This document shows, piece by piece, positions 35,431-47,165 of a DNA stretch of 64,000 bases; the stretch's first letter is position 1, and each line of letters opens with the position of its first letter. The notes beneath the pieces are model-generated. The model made no database searches, was not told where the DNA came from, and saw nothing but the letters and a program-made list of their open reading frames with translations. This DNA is from Microglena sp. YARC (taxonomy: Eukaryota > Chlorophyta > Chlorophyceae > Chlamydomonadales > Chlamydomonadaceae), in assembly GCA_022414725.1 (NCBI GenBank), contig CM039464.1:7708777-7772776 (forward strand), read 5' to 3'. The translations under genes and the position numbers were made by a program.

Positions 35431-36489
35431 CATGAGTTGTTTTTGTGTTCAGCCTTATGTACACACTAACTCTTTTGTTTAACACTGCCCGCACAGTGAC
35501 ACTTTTGTTTGACACTATGTTTGACAATGCCCGCACACTGACACTTATATTTGACACTGTGCGCATGCATCTTACCCCCCAACCCAAACCAACCCACCCA
35601 CACCCCCATACTTACCCCCAACCCAGCCCAACCCAACCCAACCGCCCGCCCACCCACAGGCTCCCCACTTTGAGGTGACCGGCAACAGGGACGTCCACTT
35701 CGGTCAATTCGACTGTGGTGGTGGAGCTGTTCCTGTTGGTGTGTCTGCTGCTGCCTCTGCCGGAGGTGGAGCTGGAGACTGTGCCACTGGAGCCTGCTGC
35801 TAGACTCTTATAGCCACTTAGCTACTAGCCGCTAGCTACTGTCTGCCTCAGCTTCGGAGGATGAACTCTGAAGCTCCGGTATAAAGATAGTGCAAAATAA
35901 ATACCTGGGCTGAAGCTGGAAGTCAATAAAAACCGGAGGTGGAGTGGCGCCCACCCTTGAGTTGGTCATAGCCCCCTTGAGTTGGGCATAGCCTTAAACC
36001 TAAATGATGAAACCTTCTCACAAAGGCTGTGTGACCACTTTAAATGTGAAAAATTATATAAAGTTAAGCATAAGCATGCCCGATTGTGAAGTCCCCTGAA
36101 GACCTGTTGCCTCTCTGGTTACCCCTGGACTGTAACAACTGTACGGTAGCCTTAGAATAATAATAATCATAATTGTTACAAGGTTGTATACGCCAGGTAT
36201 GGCGTCTAACCGTCTGCACATTGTATTGAACAACTACCCCCCCGTGCGAGGACCACGAAAACCAGGAATTTCTAGTGCACCTGTCAGAGCGCAGATTCGA
36301 ACCGGGGACTCCTCCGGTTGTGGGGAAATATGAAAACTGAGAATTCGAACATCCAAGTAAGTCACACTGCCGGGGACAATTACCCTACTAAGGACGTCGT
36401 GTTATCAAAACCGGTTCGTAAGCTCACCTTGCTCGAGGTTAGAACCAGTCACGTGTCATACGGTGGACGGCCACCGTGAGGATCGAAAC

Positions 36490-36566
36490 ACTCCTAACGA
36501 GGTTCGAACCTGTCATATCCTTCGTCAAAGGTGGGAATGTCTACCATTGAACCACTCCGAGTCCGG
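36490..36566 (-). other. degenerate tRNA-like sequence (SINE head or pseudo-tRNA)
   Basis: A perfect B-box-like GGTTCGAACC at 36501-36510 and an A-box-like TGGTTCAATGGTAGA upstream on the minus strand. Five of seven acceptor pairs form and the anticodon stem is poor. Further B-box-like pieces lie at about 36290-36480. It is not a functional tRNA by eye. Confidence 0.35.
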
Positions 36567-36595
36567 ATAGGGGATGGTGGTGAGGACTATTCTAA

Positions 36596-36893
36596 GTATC
36601 ATTTTGTGTGTGAAGGTGTGTGTTTATGTGTAGGTGTGTGTTGGGATGTGTTGAAGTGTGCGTTTGAATGTGTAAGTGTGCGTGGGTGTGTGTTATAGTG
36701 TGTATGTGGAGGTGTGGTGATGTTAGAGTGTGTGGAGGTGTTGAAGTGTATGGAGGTGCTTGTGTGTGTGTACGTATAAGTGTGTGTGTGTGTGAAGGTG
36801 TGTGTGTGTGCAGGTGTGTGTGCAGGTGTGTGTGTTTGTGTGTGTGTGTGTGGAGGTATGCCTTTGTGGGAAGAGGGAGGGGGGGGGGGGGGG
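36596..36893. repeat. TG-rich microsatellite ending in poly-G
   Basis: Interrupted GTGTGTGGAGGTGTG-type sequence with a G run at about 36879-36894. Minus-strand ORFs rich in Thr-His are by-products. Confidence 0.8.
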
Positions 36894-37221
36894 GGTACTG
36901 ATATTGTCGTGATTCATGTTGTACTGATGGTTTACTGAAGTTGTAGTGCTTTTCCCCTCCACACAGGTGGCACAACAACAAGACTGAATGTCTGCACTGA
37001 TGGTTCTCTTTCTAAACATACACACACACTTAAACGTACACCACTCGGGGGGTGCATATCGAGGGAGTTAAAGTCTAGGGCGAGGCCAATTAGGCTGACG
37101 AGACTTGCACACTGAAGACCTGTTGCCTGGTAGTCTGGTTACCCCTGGACTGTAAAAAACTAACAACTATACGCTGGTCTGGAATCAAGGGTTGTGTCGA
37201 TGTGATCGGTGGGGTCACTCC

Positions 37222-37415
37222 CAGGGTAATTCAAAGCGCGCGCTTTTGCGCTTTTGAGCGCTGACTTTTTGGCCCCCTCTGCGCTTTAAGCGCAGTTTTT
37301 GCAACCTCCTGTGGGCGCAGCAAGCAATTTTTGCGCTTTTTGCACTACAAAGCGCAGTTTTTTTGTTTTAAAGTGCGCTAAAGCGCTGGCCAATTTGGCC
37401 ATTTGAAGTACCCTG
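37222..37415. mobile_element. hAT-like MITE family 1, copy 2
   Basis: 194 bp from CAGGGTAATTC to GAAGTACCCTG, with inverted ends. The interior is rich in GCGC/AAAGCGC and matches copies at 31876 and (reverse) 57673. No matching 8-bp flanks here (GTCACTCC and GTAGCCAA). Confidence 0.8.
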
Positions 37416-37428
37416 GTAGCCAATCAGG

Positions 37429-37483
37429 CTGACGAGACTTGCCCACTGAAGTGAAGACCTGTTGCCTCTCTGGTTAACCCTAG

Positions 37484-37530
<47 letters not shown>

Positions 37531-37798
37531 ACTTGCCCACTGAAGTGAAGACCTGTTGCCTCTCTGGTTAACCCTAGACTGTGTGTGTGTGTGTGTGCAG
37601 ACTTGCCCACTGAAGTGAAGACCTGTTGCCTCTCTGGTTAACCCTAGACTGTGTGTGTGTGTGTGTGTGCAGACTTGCCCACTGAAGTGAAGACCTGTTG
37701 CCTCTCTGGTTAACCCTAGACTGTGTGTGTGTGTGTGTGTGTGCAGACTTGCCCACTGAAGTGAAGACCTGTTGCCTCTCTGGCTAACCCTAGACTGT

Positions 37799-37850
<52 letters not shown>

Positions 37851-37980
37851 ACTTGCCCACTGAAGTGATGACCTGTTGCCTCTCTGGTTAACCCTAGACT
37901 GTGTGTGTGTGCGTGTGTGTGTGCAGACTTGCCCACTGAAGTGAAGACCTGTTGCCTCTCTGGTTAACCCTAGACTGTAA
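37429..37980. repeat. minisatellite with variable TG runs
   Basis: Seven copies of ACTTGCCCACTGAAGTGAAG plus ACCTGTTGCCTCTCTGG and CTAGACTG, separated by (TG)n of varying length, so the period varies from about 70 to 105 bp. Single diverged copies lie at about 36090 and 37100. Confidence 0.85.
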
Positions 37981-38078
37981 CAAACATTGAAATCATCATT
38001 TCCCTGCATCGGGAAGAACGAGGTAAGAGAGCAAGTTAAGGCCACTTTCGTTTGGTCGTAAGTCAGTATCGCCCGCCA

Positions 38079-38269
38079 TTGAAATTGAAATTGAAATTGA
38101 AATTGTTACATCCGTGTAATACCGTTACTCACAGGACGTGAAGTTAAGGACGCCATAGCGTAAGCCGGAGCTAGCTATAGTCACCGTAGGGCCACCTCAT
38201 TCAAAAAGAATCACCACCGATGCCTGACACCGTCAGGCACCGTGGCCACATTATGCCAGTTGCAGCTTA
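38079..38269 (-). mobile_element. 5'-truncated LINE A copy with 11-bp TSD
   Basis: It begins with (TTGAAA)n and continues through about 165 bp matching the LINE A 3' end (39663-39835). Direct repeats ATCGCCCGCCA flank it at 38068-38078 and 38270-38280. This defines the LINE A 3' terminus independently. Confidence 0.85.
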
Positions 38270-38677
38270 ATCGCCCGCCAACCCTAATGGCGCTTACTCT
38301 TATGTACAGTGGCCACACCATTATTCGAACTGAATCCTCCGTGCCGCTGTGTCGAGAGACCCACCTCCTGGGGTGAAATTCCATTCATACAAAGTCATAG
38401 TCCATCATCAACTTGAACTTGGTAACATGGCTTTCGCCCGCAATTTGGATGCTTGCCGTCTTCGGCCGTACACAAACAATTCCCAGGAGAAATGTGAACG
38501 CGAACAGAACATTTTTTTTTCATTTCTGTATTATTTTATTATGTGCACCATTTTGCCTCTTCTTCTGAATTAAGGGCGCCTGGAGGCGCGTCCCGAATGA
38601 AATGAAATGAATTCTGAATTTAATTGATTTTAATTGATTTTATTTTTATTTATTTAATGTTGTGTTATTTAATTCGA

Positions 38678-39662
38678 ATGTATTCCATTCAATTAAACTT
38701 AATTTAATCAACGTGATTTGAATGCATTTAATTGCTTTAATTTTTATGCATTCGTATTGTACCATTTTTGTCTCTTCTTCTGAACGAAAACTAACATTTC
38801 CTATAAATAAGACTTGATCCAATATCTTCATACATTCTTGGATAAACAGAGGAAGATTCGTTCGGCCTTACATTTCTGAATTGCACATCAGATAATGAAG
38901 AGGAATCATTTTACTCTCAGATTGGGAAATCGGGTTATGCTCATTTTCCCTCGAATTCAGTAAGGCTTTGTCTGTGTGTCAATACATTCAAATACCACAT
39001 GGTATTCTTCTTGAACGGTTCCAGAATCAAATACCGGTAAGTTACAACAGGGTTGTGCAGGATGCAACATGGGGAGGGTCCGTTGCGTCACAGACGTAAC
39101 ATGGGAAAGTCTGTTGCGTCACAGACGTAACATGGGGAGGGTCCGTTGCGTCACAGACGTAACATGGGAGAGTCCGTTGCGTCACAGACACAACATGGGG
39201 AGGGTCCGTTGCGTCACAGACGTAACATGGGAGAGTCCGTTGCGTCACAGACGCAACATGGGGAGGGTCCGTTGCGTCACAGACGTAACATGGGGAGGGT
39301 CCGTTGCGTCACAGACGTAACATGGGAGAGTCCGTTGCGTCACAGACGTAACGTGGGAGAGTCCGTTGCGTCACAGACGCAACATGGTGAGGGTCCGTTG
39401 CGTCACAGACGTAACACCGTTGCGTCCCAGATGCAGGTTCAGGATGTTGGTTGAGTCGCAGACGCAGGTTCAAGATGTTGGTTGCGTCTCACCCATCAGT
39501 TGATTCGGTGTCACCGACTAGGTGACACTACGTGACACTAGGTGACACCTACTAGGTGACACTAGATCCTTTCATGGAACTAAGGTAGTTTTCATCTATC
39601 AGTTTCCTCAGTCGGGTAGTGGGAAGAAGTTATAAATCGATACACACCGGTATTACGCACTA
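38678..39662 (+). repeat. left copy of ~0.95-kb direct repeat flanking LINE A
   Basis: From ATGTATTCC to CGCACTA, nearly identical to 53387-54304. It contains an AT-rich part, an 11-unit 33-bp minisatellite (about 39063-39420) and GTGACAC repeats near 39510-39560. LINE A's tail starts at the next base. The length difference from the right copy (67 bp) equals about two minisatellite units. Confidence 0.9.
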
Positions 39663-39752
39663 TTGAAATTGAAATTGTTACATCCGTGTAGAACCGTTAC
39701 TCACAGGACGTGAAGTTAAGGACACCATAGCGTAAGCCGGAGCTAGCTATAG

Positions 39753-40307
39753 TCACCGTAGGGCCATCTCAGTAAAAAGAATTACCACCGATGCCTGACC
39801 GTCAGGCACCGTAGCCACATCATGCCAGTGCAGCTTAATACGGGTGTTTTTCACCCCGGTTGGGAAGCACCGACACAATGCAGCTGGCAAGACAAAACCT
39901 GAGAGGGGGGACGGTCTGTGTGCTAGTCCCCGGGTATCGACCCGGGGTGTGCTTCCATAAAACGTCTGCACTGTAAAAATACTCTGAAAGCTAGTGATGG
40001 TGTGGGAGTGGACTGTGTCCGCTAGTTTTGAGGGCACATGATCTCTGAAGTCCAAGATATGGTCATAGAAGTCAAAAAAGAGGTTGGAATAGTACCCAGT
40101 TGTTCCAACGGTGATAACTTCATAGTGAACGAGGTATCCAGCCGATCTAAGGCCATTTACTAATTCAACATGCTGGGCGTGTTTAGTGATAAACTTAGTA
40201 GCATGGTTGGTATCAGAGCAGTATCCAAGCTCAAGAACCCAGAGTTCTTTATCAGACATACAGGTAGGAGAGTCTATGTCAGGTAGGACGGCAAGATCAG
40301 GTCTCAT
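39753..40307 (-). pseudogene. LINE A C-terminal restriction-like endonuclease domain
   Basis: It opens with RPDLAVLPDIDSP, followed by ELWVLELGYCSDTNHATK and QHVELVNGLRSAGYLV. A CCHC zinc motif just upstream and then RPD, about 20 residues and an acidic residue is the signature of the restriction-like endonuclease of R2-type and Dualen LINEs. The ORF is open for 184 codons, but the real end may be earlier, as the last 50 or so residues lie in the 3' UTR shared with truncated copies. Confidence 0.6.
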
Positions 40308-40352
40308 TCTCTTCCAGTCCGCTACAGTAAATAGTGGAGGGGCGCTAACCAG

Positions 40353-40769
40353 TCAGGGAGACGTTTGCCCAGGACCCCCCTTGGGGAGGTCCTCTTCCTT
40401 GCCAGCGTCCATGATCATTCTGCGGGATCCCAGGGCTCCGGTGCAAATGGCCTTGTGGATGAGTCGCACTGCAGCGTCATGTCTCTTGATATAGAGCCCC
40501 TTGAAAGTCCGGTGTGTGCAGCCCGCCAGGATGTGGCCCGCTCCGTCCTCACAGGTGTGGCAAATGGGGCATAGGGAGTTCGTGGGTGGGTGAGTGCTTG
40601 TAATATAAGGGAGTTTCCAGTGGAATGAAAGTTTACGGTTCCACAGTCTACCCCAGCGGGCTTTAAGGATGTGGAATTTAGTTTTATGTTGGATAAGGGT
40701 TGAGGTCCAAAATTTGTTACTTGCATGAGGAAGTTGGTGGGGAGTGTTTATCAGCCCAGGTGGTTGCAT
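40353..40769 (-). pseudogene. LINE A zinc-motif region
   Basis: A 138-codon ORF with CPICHTCEDGAGHILAGC (CX2CX8HX4C) followed by HDAAVRLIHKAI. It joins RNase H to the endonuclease domain. A frame change separates it from both neighbours. Confidence 0.6.
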
Positions 40770-41034
40770 AAAATCCCTTTAAGAGGGTGTTTGCCAAAGG
40801 TGGCAGCTAGTGGGCAGGTAGAGGTGATACCGTGTGTAAGGTTAGGGTGCTAGGATGCGTGGGGGAATATCTCCCATGGGTGTGCGAGGAGGTTGAACTG
40901 TGGGCCAGTAGACATTGTGGCGGGGGATTTCCCCAGTGTTGTCAGTAAAATTGGTGGAGGCAGGGTGCTCAGCTGCCTTGCGTGCCAGAATGTCTGCCCT
41001 GTCATTTCCAAGGATACCTGTGTGGGAACGGACT

Positions 41035-41823
41035 TTACAAAGAGTGGTGTGTGAGCCATGCAGGATGCGTTTGAATGAGGTGTTTTTGAATTGATTGCAG
41101 AAGTTCAGTATGAATGGAACGGGTTGTTGTGGTAGGGTCATGAATCATTTTTTTAATAAGTTGAAGAGAGCAGAGGCTGTCTGTATGGAGTGTAAGGGAT
41201 TTGTCGTAGTCAATGTTGAGAAGGGCTTGGTGGATGGCTACCAGTTCTGCCCTGTGTTTAGTTTTGGTGGCCCCTATTCCCCCAGGGTTGATGGTGTAGC
41301 TTTGTCCTGCAGCCGGGACATATACTGCAGCACCTATTTTACTAGGGTGCCCTGGTTTACCTTTTATTAGGCTACCATCTGTGTAGACCTGGAGGCCTGA
41401 GGAGGGGGTAGCTAGGTGAAGACAAGGGTGAGTAGTGGTAAGAAGAGAGGGAGGAGGGTGTTGGTGGAGTGGAGTTTGCCAAGGATTTTTGGCAAGAGAT
41501 TTGAGTTTCCGGGGGTAAGTAATGACAATGTCAGAGAATGTCAGGAAGAGTGGGAGGTGGAGTGATAGTAGAGGGCTCCCAGGATGAGGAGAGGCTTTGC
41601 ATGTAGTATGTCCATTGGTCAATAAAATCTGGAGTTTTAGGAAAATAGGTATCTTGGCTGTGGGGGTTGCATATAAGGATGAGGTGTAGTTTGTGGGTGG
41701 AGGGTGGAGTGTGAGACTTGCTGCCAAGCCAAATTTCAGAGGTAGTATAAAATTCAGACTGCGGTCTGGAGTCAATATAGTGAATCCAGGAGTGGTGGAG
41801 GAGGGTTTTGTAAGGGGCAGCAA
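41035..41823 (-). pseudogene. LINE A ribonuclease H domain
   Basis: A 262-codon ORF containing VYTDGSLIKGKPG, then KTKHRAELVAIHQAL and LTLHTDSLCSLQLI. These give the Asp, Glu and Asp of an RNase H active site, which would remove RNA from the RNA-DNA hybrid. The final His/Asp block lies in another frame near 40990 (GNDRADILARKAAE). Confidence 0.7.
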
Positions 41824-43489
41824 GGTCGTCAGGGAGGAGCATCAGGGTGCAGGTAGGGCTGAGAGTATTTTCAGCAATGGTCAGCACTGGTTAGGGCCCA
41901 CCTTAGAGCTTGGTGTGCTTGTGTCGTGGAGTTAGGAATGTCCACCAGTGAGCCCCAGTCCCAGATGGTAAGAAAGGGGTCTTGGTTGGATCCAAAGAGC
42001 TGATCAGCAGGGCTGGTAGAAGAGAAGCTGGTGAGGCTTTGGTCGTAGCTAAGGGGGTTAGAAGTACGATGGTGAGTAATGCCCAGAGCAGCTGCTGCTT
42101 GGTAGAGAAAAGGAGAAAGAGTGTTGGTAGCAGCAGGAGCAGCTCTGTATCTGGTGAAAGAGGGCAGCTAAGTCAGTGTGGTATGTTCCTCCTTGGGTCA
42201 GTTGGTTCCATTTGGTAGGGTGGTGATTTTTGAAGTGGTCATAGTTTTGTTTGAGAGAGGTTAGTCTGTCGTTGGGAATGTGCCCAAGACAGTGACCAGT
42301 GGGGTTATAAAGATATGAAACGTTGGTGTGTGTGTGTGTGGATTGGTCATCCAGAGTGGTGAGGATGCCTGTTTTGTATAATGTAGGCTGAGGGTGGTTG
42401 AATGTCCCAGTCTGGGTGCCTGTCGTGTGTGTCAATTTTCAGAAGTTTTGTGAACAAGGTTGTGGTTGTCAGCATTAAATCCTGGGGAGGTGGCCCATTG
42501 GCCTTGTTGTTGAAGGTTAGTAAGGTGGGTGTCCTTCCTAGGGTTGAGGTGTGTGGTTAATGGGGGGAGTAGTTTAAAAGTGTGGGTTAATTGGTCGTAT
42601 GCTGGTTGTCCCAAAAGTTCAACAAGGTGAGACGCATTGTGAGATTGGGGTTTCCAATGTATGGTGGAGGTAGTGGAGGTAAGAGATGTGCTGTCGTGGA
42701 TGCTGTATCCCATGTGTGTGTAGGAGTTGATATGTTCGTTGTGCATGATGGTTGGGGCCCATTGAACGTGGACAACAGTGGAAGTGACTAGTTTGTCGTC
42801 GTTGTAGGAGCGCTTGCCCCGCCAGCTCGTGATGTGCAGGGCTTTGTATTGGGATCCGTAGGTAAGGTGGAGCAGGGCGCGCCGGTGGTGCAGGTGCGCT
42901 GCTGTCGGGGGATGTCATGGCCTCGCGGATCCTGTCAGGGTGTGAGGTGGGAGTTATTCTATATGCACGGTAAAATTTAGAGGTGGAGGAGTGACGGATC
43001 CAGGATTTGCACATTTGTAGTGGCGTGCTGCCCAGGTGGCATCACTGCTGGGGCAGCCCCATGCTTGGTGCGCGTGACTGCCTTCGGTCTGCGTGGGCCA
43101 CGCCCACCATTGGTTTCCTTCCAGGTCCCCAATGGAATCCGCCTCGTAGTCTGCGTCAGTAACAGTGGCGTGAGGTTGGTAACGCTGGGTGGGTGGGGTG
43201 GAGGGTTCAATAGAAGCAGGAGATTTAACGTTATCGGTTGTGTTCTGCGCAATTGCGTAACCGGGCGCAAGTTGTCGGTGTGAGAGGGGAAGTGGGTCAG
43301 AGTGTTTTGGGGAGGCGACAGTTTGGAGGGAGGAGAGGAGGGCGGTGAGGCGGTTCAGGGACCGTTTGTGGTGTTTAGTAACTTTGTGTAAGGTGATAAG
43401 AGAGAGATCTGTAGTGCTGACAAGGTGAGTTCCCATGGGGGTGACCAGGTCATGGTATGAATAGATGGCCAGGTCATGGAATGGAGTCA

Positions 43490-44226
43490 TTACATTACAT
43501 TACATTACATTACATGTTAAAGTCTACTTGACACCGCGAGGGTGTATGAGACTCTGTGCTTTAAACAAAAAGAAAAAGCACCCACAAAGCAAAAACCCCA
43601 TTACATCAGGGGTGTGTCGAGGACAAACAACCAAACTCCCAACCACCGTTTTGGTGGCGTAGGTATTAAACCCTTAGAAGCCGGATCCAGATCTCAACCA
43701 CTTACAGTGGCGGAGGTAAGAAGCTAACAAATGAGAAGTCACAAGAAGAAGAAAAAAAGGGATGATAAATTACGGTGCCACTAAGCAGTCCAGGGCTTCC
43801 TGTCTTGCTCTTCTACAAGTAGAAGATAGTCGGCTAGGTTGCTCCAAAAAGACTTAGTGCCATTTCCATTCATAAAGGTTCTGAATGTGGAATCGCAGAA
43901 TTCCACATTCCATACGGTTAAGTTGGTATCCTCATGGACATGCCTATAAATATCTGTAAACAGCTTCTGGTAGCGGAGGCGAATATCATTATAAAAAGGG
44001 CACTCAAACATATGCATTTCATCCTCAGGTTTTTGGAACCCACACATTTGACAGTGTCTCATTGAGCGAGGGATGTGTGCTCTATCCACCACCCTCATTC
44101 TTTCTGTGTTCAGCCAATGGGAACCCATTCTAAACTGTGCTATAGAACGAATCTGATCCTGCTTATGTAAGGCGGATGTAAAGGGAATCAAGCCATTCTC
44201 ATCATTGCTGTTGGCTGCGAACCATT
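43490..44226 (-). mobile_element. LINE B copy 1, 5'-truncated, nested in LINE A
   Basis: It starts with a (CATTA)n tail at 43490-43515 and matches the 3' end of LINE B copy 2 (48912-49660) until GCGAACCATT at 44226. The ORF 44191-43781 ends with CQMCGFQKPEDEMHMFECP, a CX2CX9HX4C motif typical of the LINE C-terminus. A possible short target duplication (AGTCAT) is seen at both edges. Confidence 0.85.
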
Positions 44227-44349
44227 CCAGTCATGAGTGATAGAGGGATTGCCTGTGGAGGGAGAGGAAGAGAGTGTATGTTAAGACCATTCCAGTCATG
44301 AGTGATACAGGGATTGCCTGTGGAGGGAGAGGAAGAGAGTGTCTGTTAA
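44219..44349. repeat. ~66-bp tandem duplication at LINE B1 5' junction
   Basis: Two units each beginning ACCATTCCAGTCATGAGTGA and ending TGTTAAG, with few differences. The first starts inside the last bases of LINE B1. Confidence 0.8.
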
Positions 44350-45063
44350 GTTTGTCAAGAAGTTCTGTGTCATTCCAAGAAATTGTTATGTCAGATTTTT
44401 TAATAATTTCCAGCTGGCGGGCTAGGGACATATACTTAAGTTGCTTGCGGGATAGAGAGAGAGATCTAGAGTGGTCATGGTGGAAGTTGATCTTATTTAA
44501 GGAGAGCCTCTAGTGAGGATTCCAGGTGACCTTGGTCGTTCATGGACTGGGTGAGGGCTGTTGCAGTAATTCTGGGTGTATTCAGTGAGTAGGGAGGGCA
44601 CCCCTAGTCCTGCCTCTGTTTAGGGAGGTGGAGTGCTCTTGTCGGAAAAGATCTGGGAAGGGAGCAACAGAGTTTAACTGTTTTTAATACTGCTCTGTCA
44701 ATGACGTGAATGTCGGTTAGTGAGAAGGAGCTACTATCATCGGGGTATTTAATAGCTGCTCTGACACATTGTGAAATTATTCGTAAGCATTGGGTGGGGG
44801 TTGCCCTGTTTTTAGCTTTGGTGAGGATACTCAGCCCTTTATTGTGAATGGTTTCAATAGTAGAGTGGAGTGTGAGTTTTCCAATTTAAGGTAAGTGAGA
44901 TGTGAACCCCCAAGATATTTGTAGGCTTGGTCAGGCGGCTGGTAGTAGCATAGGAGTTTCCTAGTGGAATTTATCTAGCCTTTGTTTGAGAGTGTTGTTG
45001 TGAGTAGGTTGAGAGGGGTGTGATTTGTGGAGTATGCCACTGACCACACACATTTGGTGGGCG

Positions 45064-45907
45064 TTAAGCAGGAATGCCCGACCAGATGCTAAAAGTTTGA
45101 ACTTTACCACATTGGATGCGAAGGTCCTCTGAGCTGCCGGTTAGGACAGCAGTGTCGTCAGCATACCCCAAAGCTGCTGGTGTGGTGTTCATCTGCTGTT
45201 TTTGGAGGGTAGGGATGCTGCTCTGTATCCTCGTCCCCCAGAACGGAGCCATCTGTGTAGGGGTTCTAGAAAGATAATGAAGAGTAGGGGGGAGAGAGTA
45301 TCCCCTGGATGGTGCCCCTATGATGGGGATGGGCGAGCCAGGTGTATTGTTAAGGAGAATATGTGTAGTAGAGTTTGTGTAGATTCCTTTAATAGTGCCT
45401 ATATTGTCGTGGGTGTAACCCAAGCTGTGCATGATGCAGAGAAGTTTTTGGTGATCAATCATGTTAAAAGCAGAGCTAAAGTCGAAGTAGGGCAAGCATA
45501 GAGGTCCTGGTGGAGAGGGCAGCGTCCTCAATGTTGTGGAGGTTCAAGAGTTGTCTATAGGTACTTTTGTCTTTTCTGAAACCTTCTTGGCAGGCGCTAA
45601 GAATGTGGTTGGTTTCAGAGTAGGTAGTAATAGTGTTAGTAACAAGGGAGGTCCAGAGTTTGGCTACAGCATTGTTTAAGGCCTATTGGCCTGTAGTTTT
45701 GAGGTAAGCAAGGATCTGATTTTTTGTAGAGCATGACTGTGTGTGAGGTTTTCCAGCAGTCTGGTGTTTCTCCAGGATCCATACTAGCTGCATGAGTTTG
45801 TGTATGATGAGGTGCATTTCCTGTGGGAGGCACATAAGTAATTCATTAGGTATGCCGTCTGGGCCAGTGGCTTTGTTGGGTAGAGAGTTTCCTAATACAG
45901 TCAGCAT
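45064..45907 (-). pseudogene. LINE A reverse transcriptase domain, frameshifted
   Basis: The upstream ORF holds NKATGPDGIPNELL (45880-45840). The downstream ORF (45531-45064) holds YFDFSSAFNMIDH and the active site GYADDTAVL near 45170. Between them, the block GIQG-ILSPLLF-like sequence appears only in another frame near 45290, so at least two frame changes occur within the RT. Confidence 0.75.
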
Positions 45908-46907
45908 AGGTGGTTGAGGAGGAGAGAAAGGTGTAGGGAGAGGCAGTGTTTTGTATGGAGTTGGCTGGAGTTTCCAAGTGGTATTTGTCTGTGTGTATTT
46001 CCCATGGAGGGGGGTGGCGTGTCGTGTATAGTCATCTGAGATGGGTGGAGTGGGGGTGACATGAGTTTTCCCATATGTTTAGTCATAACTTCCAGGAGAC
46101 CCTGGGTGCTAGTGCTGAGTGTGTGTGTGGATGCGTCCAGTAGAGCAGTGGGTTGTGTGTGTGTGTGATTTTCAGGAGAGAAAATATACCTGTGAGTTTG
46201 TCGTGCTTGCGTACTGAGGCGGCGTCGGAATTTCTTAATGGAGGCGGTTGCTCTCTCCTCTTTGAGTGCAACCTGCATGTGACGTAATTCTGTAATACTT
46301 TATTTAATATCAGCAGTTAAGGAGAGACAATAGTCGGAGAGGAGTAAATTTTGAAAGTGCTGTTGTATTTTAATTTTATTGGTAGGTGAGTATGTGCTGC
46401 CGTGTGAGTGTGTGCTTCTAAAGTTCCATGTATTGTTGTTGGTCAAGGTGGTTGGAAGCTGTTCGGAGTGCTTTAATGTGTTTAATATGGGTAAGTTCGT
46501 CTTCTGTAGGTTTTTGGCAGTTTGTCTTGGCAGGAAGGTGCCTGGTGTACTAGGCTTGGTAGGGCAGGTGTCAGTCATGATGGAGAGAGAGCTTGGTGAA
46601 GAGTGACCATGAGATGATTTGTCATGCTGTTAAGGTCTTCTGGTATGGTGGCTTTGAGTTCTTGTCTAATAGATTGAATGTGTGCAGATGTTTTATCTTC
46701 TCCCAGTAAAGTTTGTGCTATAGTCCAGCTTTATCTATGTTAATGTGGCTGTGCTGGAATTGATGGAGAAATTGATTAGAGATGGCTTCTTTAGCTTTGG
46801 CCATGTCTTGTTGCTTGAGAGGAAGCTGCAGTTGAGGTGTTGGATTGTGAGGTGGTATGTCAAGGTTAGGAGGGGAAAGAGAGAGGAGGTAATGTGTTGT
46901 TCCAGGG

Positions 46908-47165
46908 TCAAGTGGTCCAGTGTGTCTCCCATTTGGTGTTGCAGTTTCTGTCACCCGTGGTTGCAGTTGGGGGGTTGATGAGAATGATGTCATCTATCCT
47001 GCTACACGTAGGAAGTGTTGTCTGAGTAAGTGTGGGGACGTGTGACGGTTGAATGTGAAATTGGATATTTATTAAGGTGTTGATAGTGGGGTGGTCCTCC
47101 AGGTGCTTGATTGTGTTGCTTCTATCAGTAAAGGTAGTAGGCTGCATTCCAGTCTCCCCCTGCAA
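46908..47165 (-). pseudogene. LINE A APE-type endonuclease, C-terminal part
   Basis: The stretch ...TLPTCSRIDDIILINPPT matches the SRIDDI block near the end of LINE APE endonucleases. Just upstream, around 47160, the sequence reads as GGDWNA in another frame. The N-terminal half (to about 48000) is spread over broken frames. Confidence 0.55.

Larger units (their letters stand above)
33022..35803 (+). pseudogene. arsM: arsenite methyltransferase 3' fragment (exons E, F, terminal)
   Basis: Three exons match the minus-strand copy. E is 33022-33101, F is 35066-35132 and the terminal exon is 35660-35803 (stop TAG at 35801-35803). F and the terminal exon are clean: F reads FVKGKPMLVCGNSASMVGET and ends WL before GTGAGT; the terminal exon starts APHFEVTGNRDVHFGQFDCG and ends ACC. 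In ArsM/AS3MT enzymes, which methylate As(III) with S-adenosylmethionine, this is the C-terminal domain. E has 80 bp instead of 77 because of inserted bases, so its middle reads in a wrong frame (the end YDLDDHHR is back in frame). Exons A and B and the catalytic N-terminal part are absent upstream. This is a 5'-truncated copy, inverted relative to 55203-64000. Confidence 0.75.

Noticed and set aside
36490..36566. Functional tRNA gene
   Set aside because: The anticodon stem and part of the acceptor stem do not pair; only the A and B boxes are convincing.
36592..38045. Thr-His and Cys-Val rich ORFs
   Set aside because: They are translations of TG/CA microsatellites.
39063..39420. CRISPR-like 33-bp repeats
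   Set aside because: These are contiguous minisatellite units without spacers, duplicated at 53771-54060.
39069..39454. Repeat proteins of type MGRVRCVTDVTWES
   Set aside because: Translations of the 33-bp minisatellite, open only because the unit is a multiple of three.
38678..39662. LTR of an LTR retrotransposon
   Set aside because: It could start TG, but it abuts the LINE A tail precisely, and no gag, pol, primer site or outer target duplication is seen. Kept only as an alternative in the findings.
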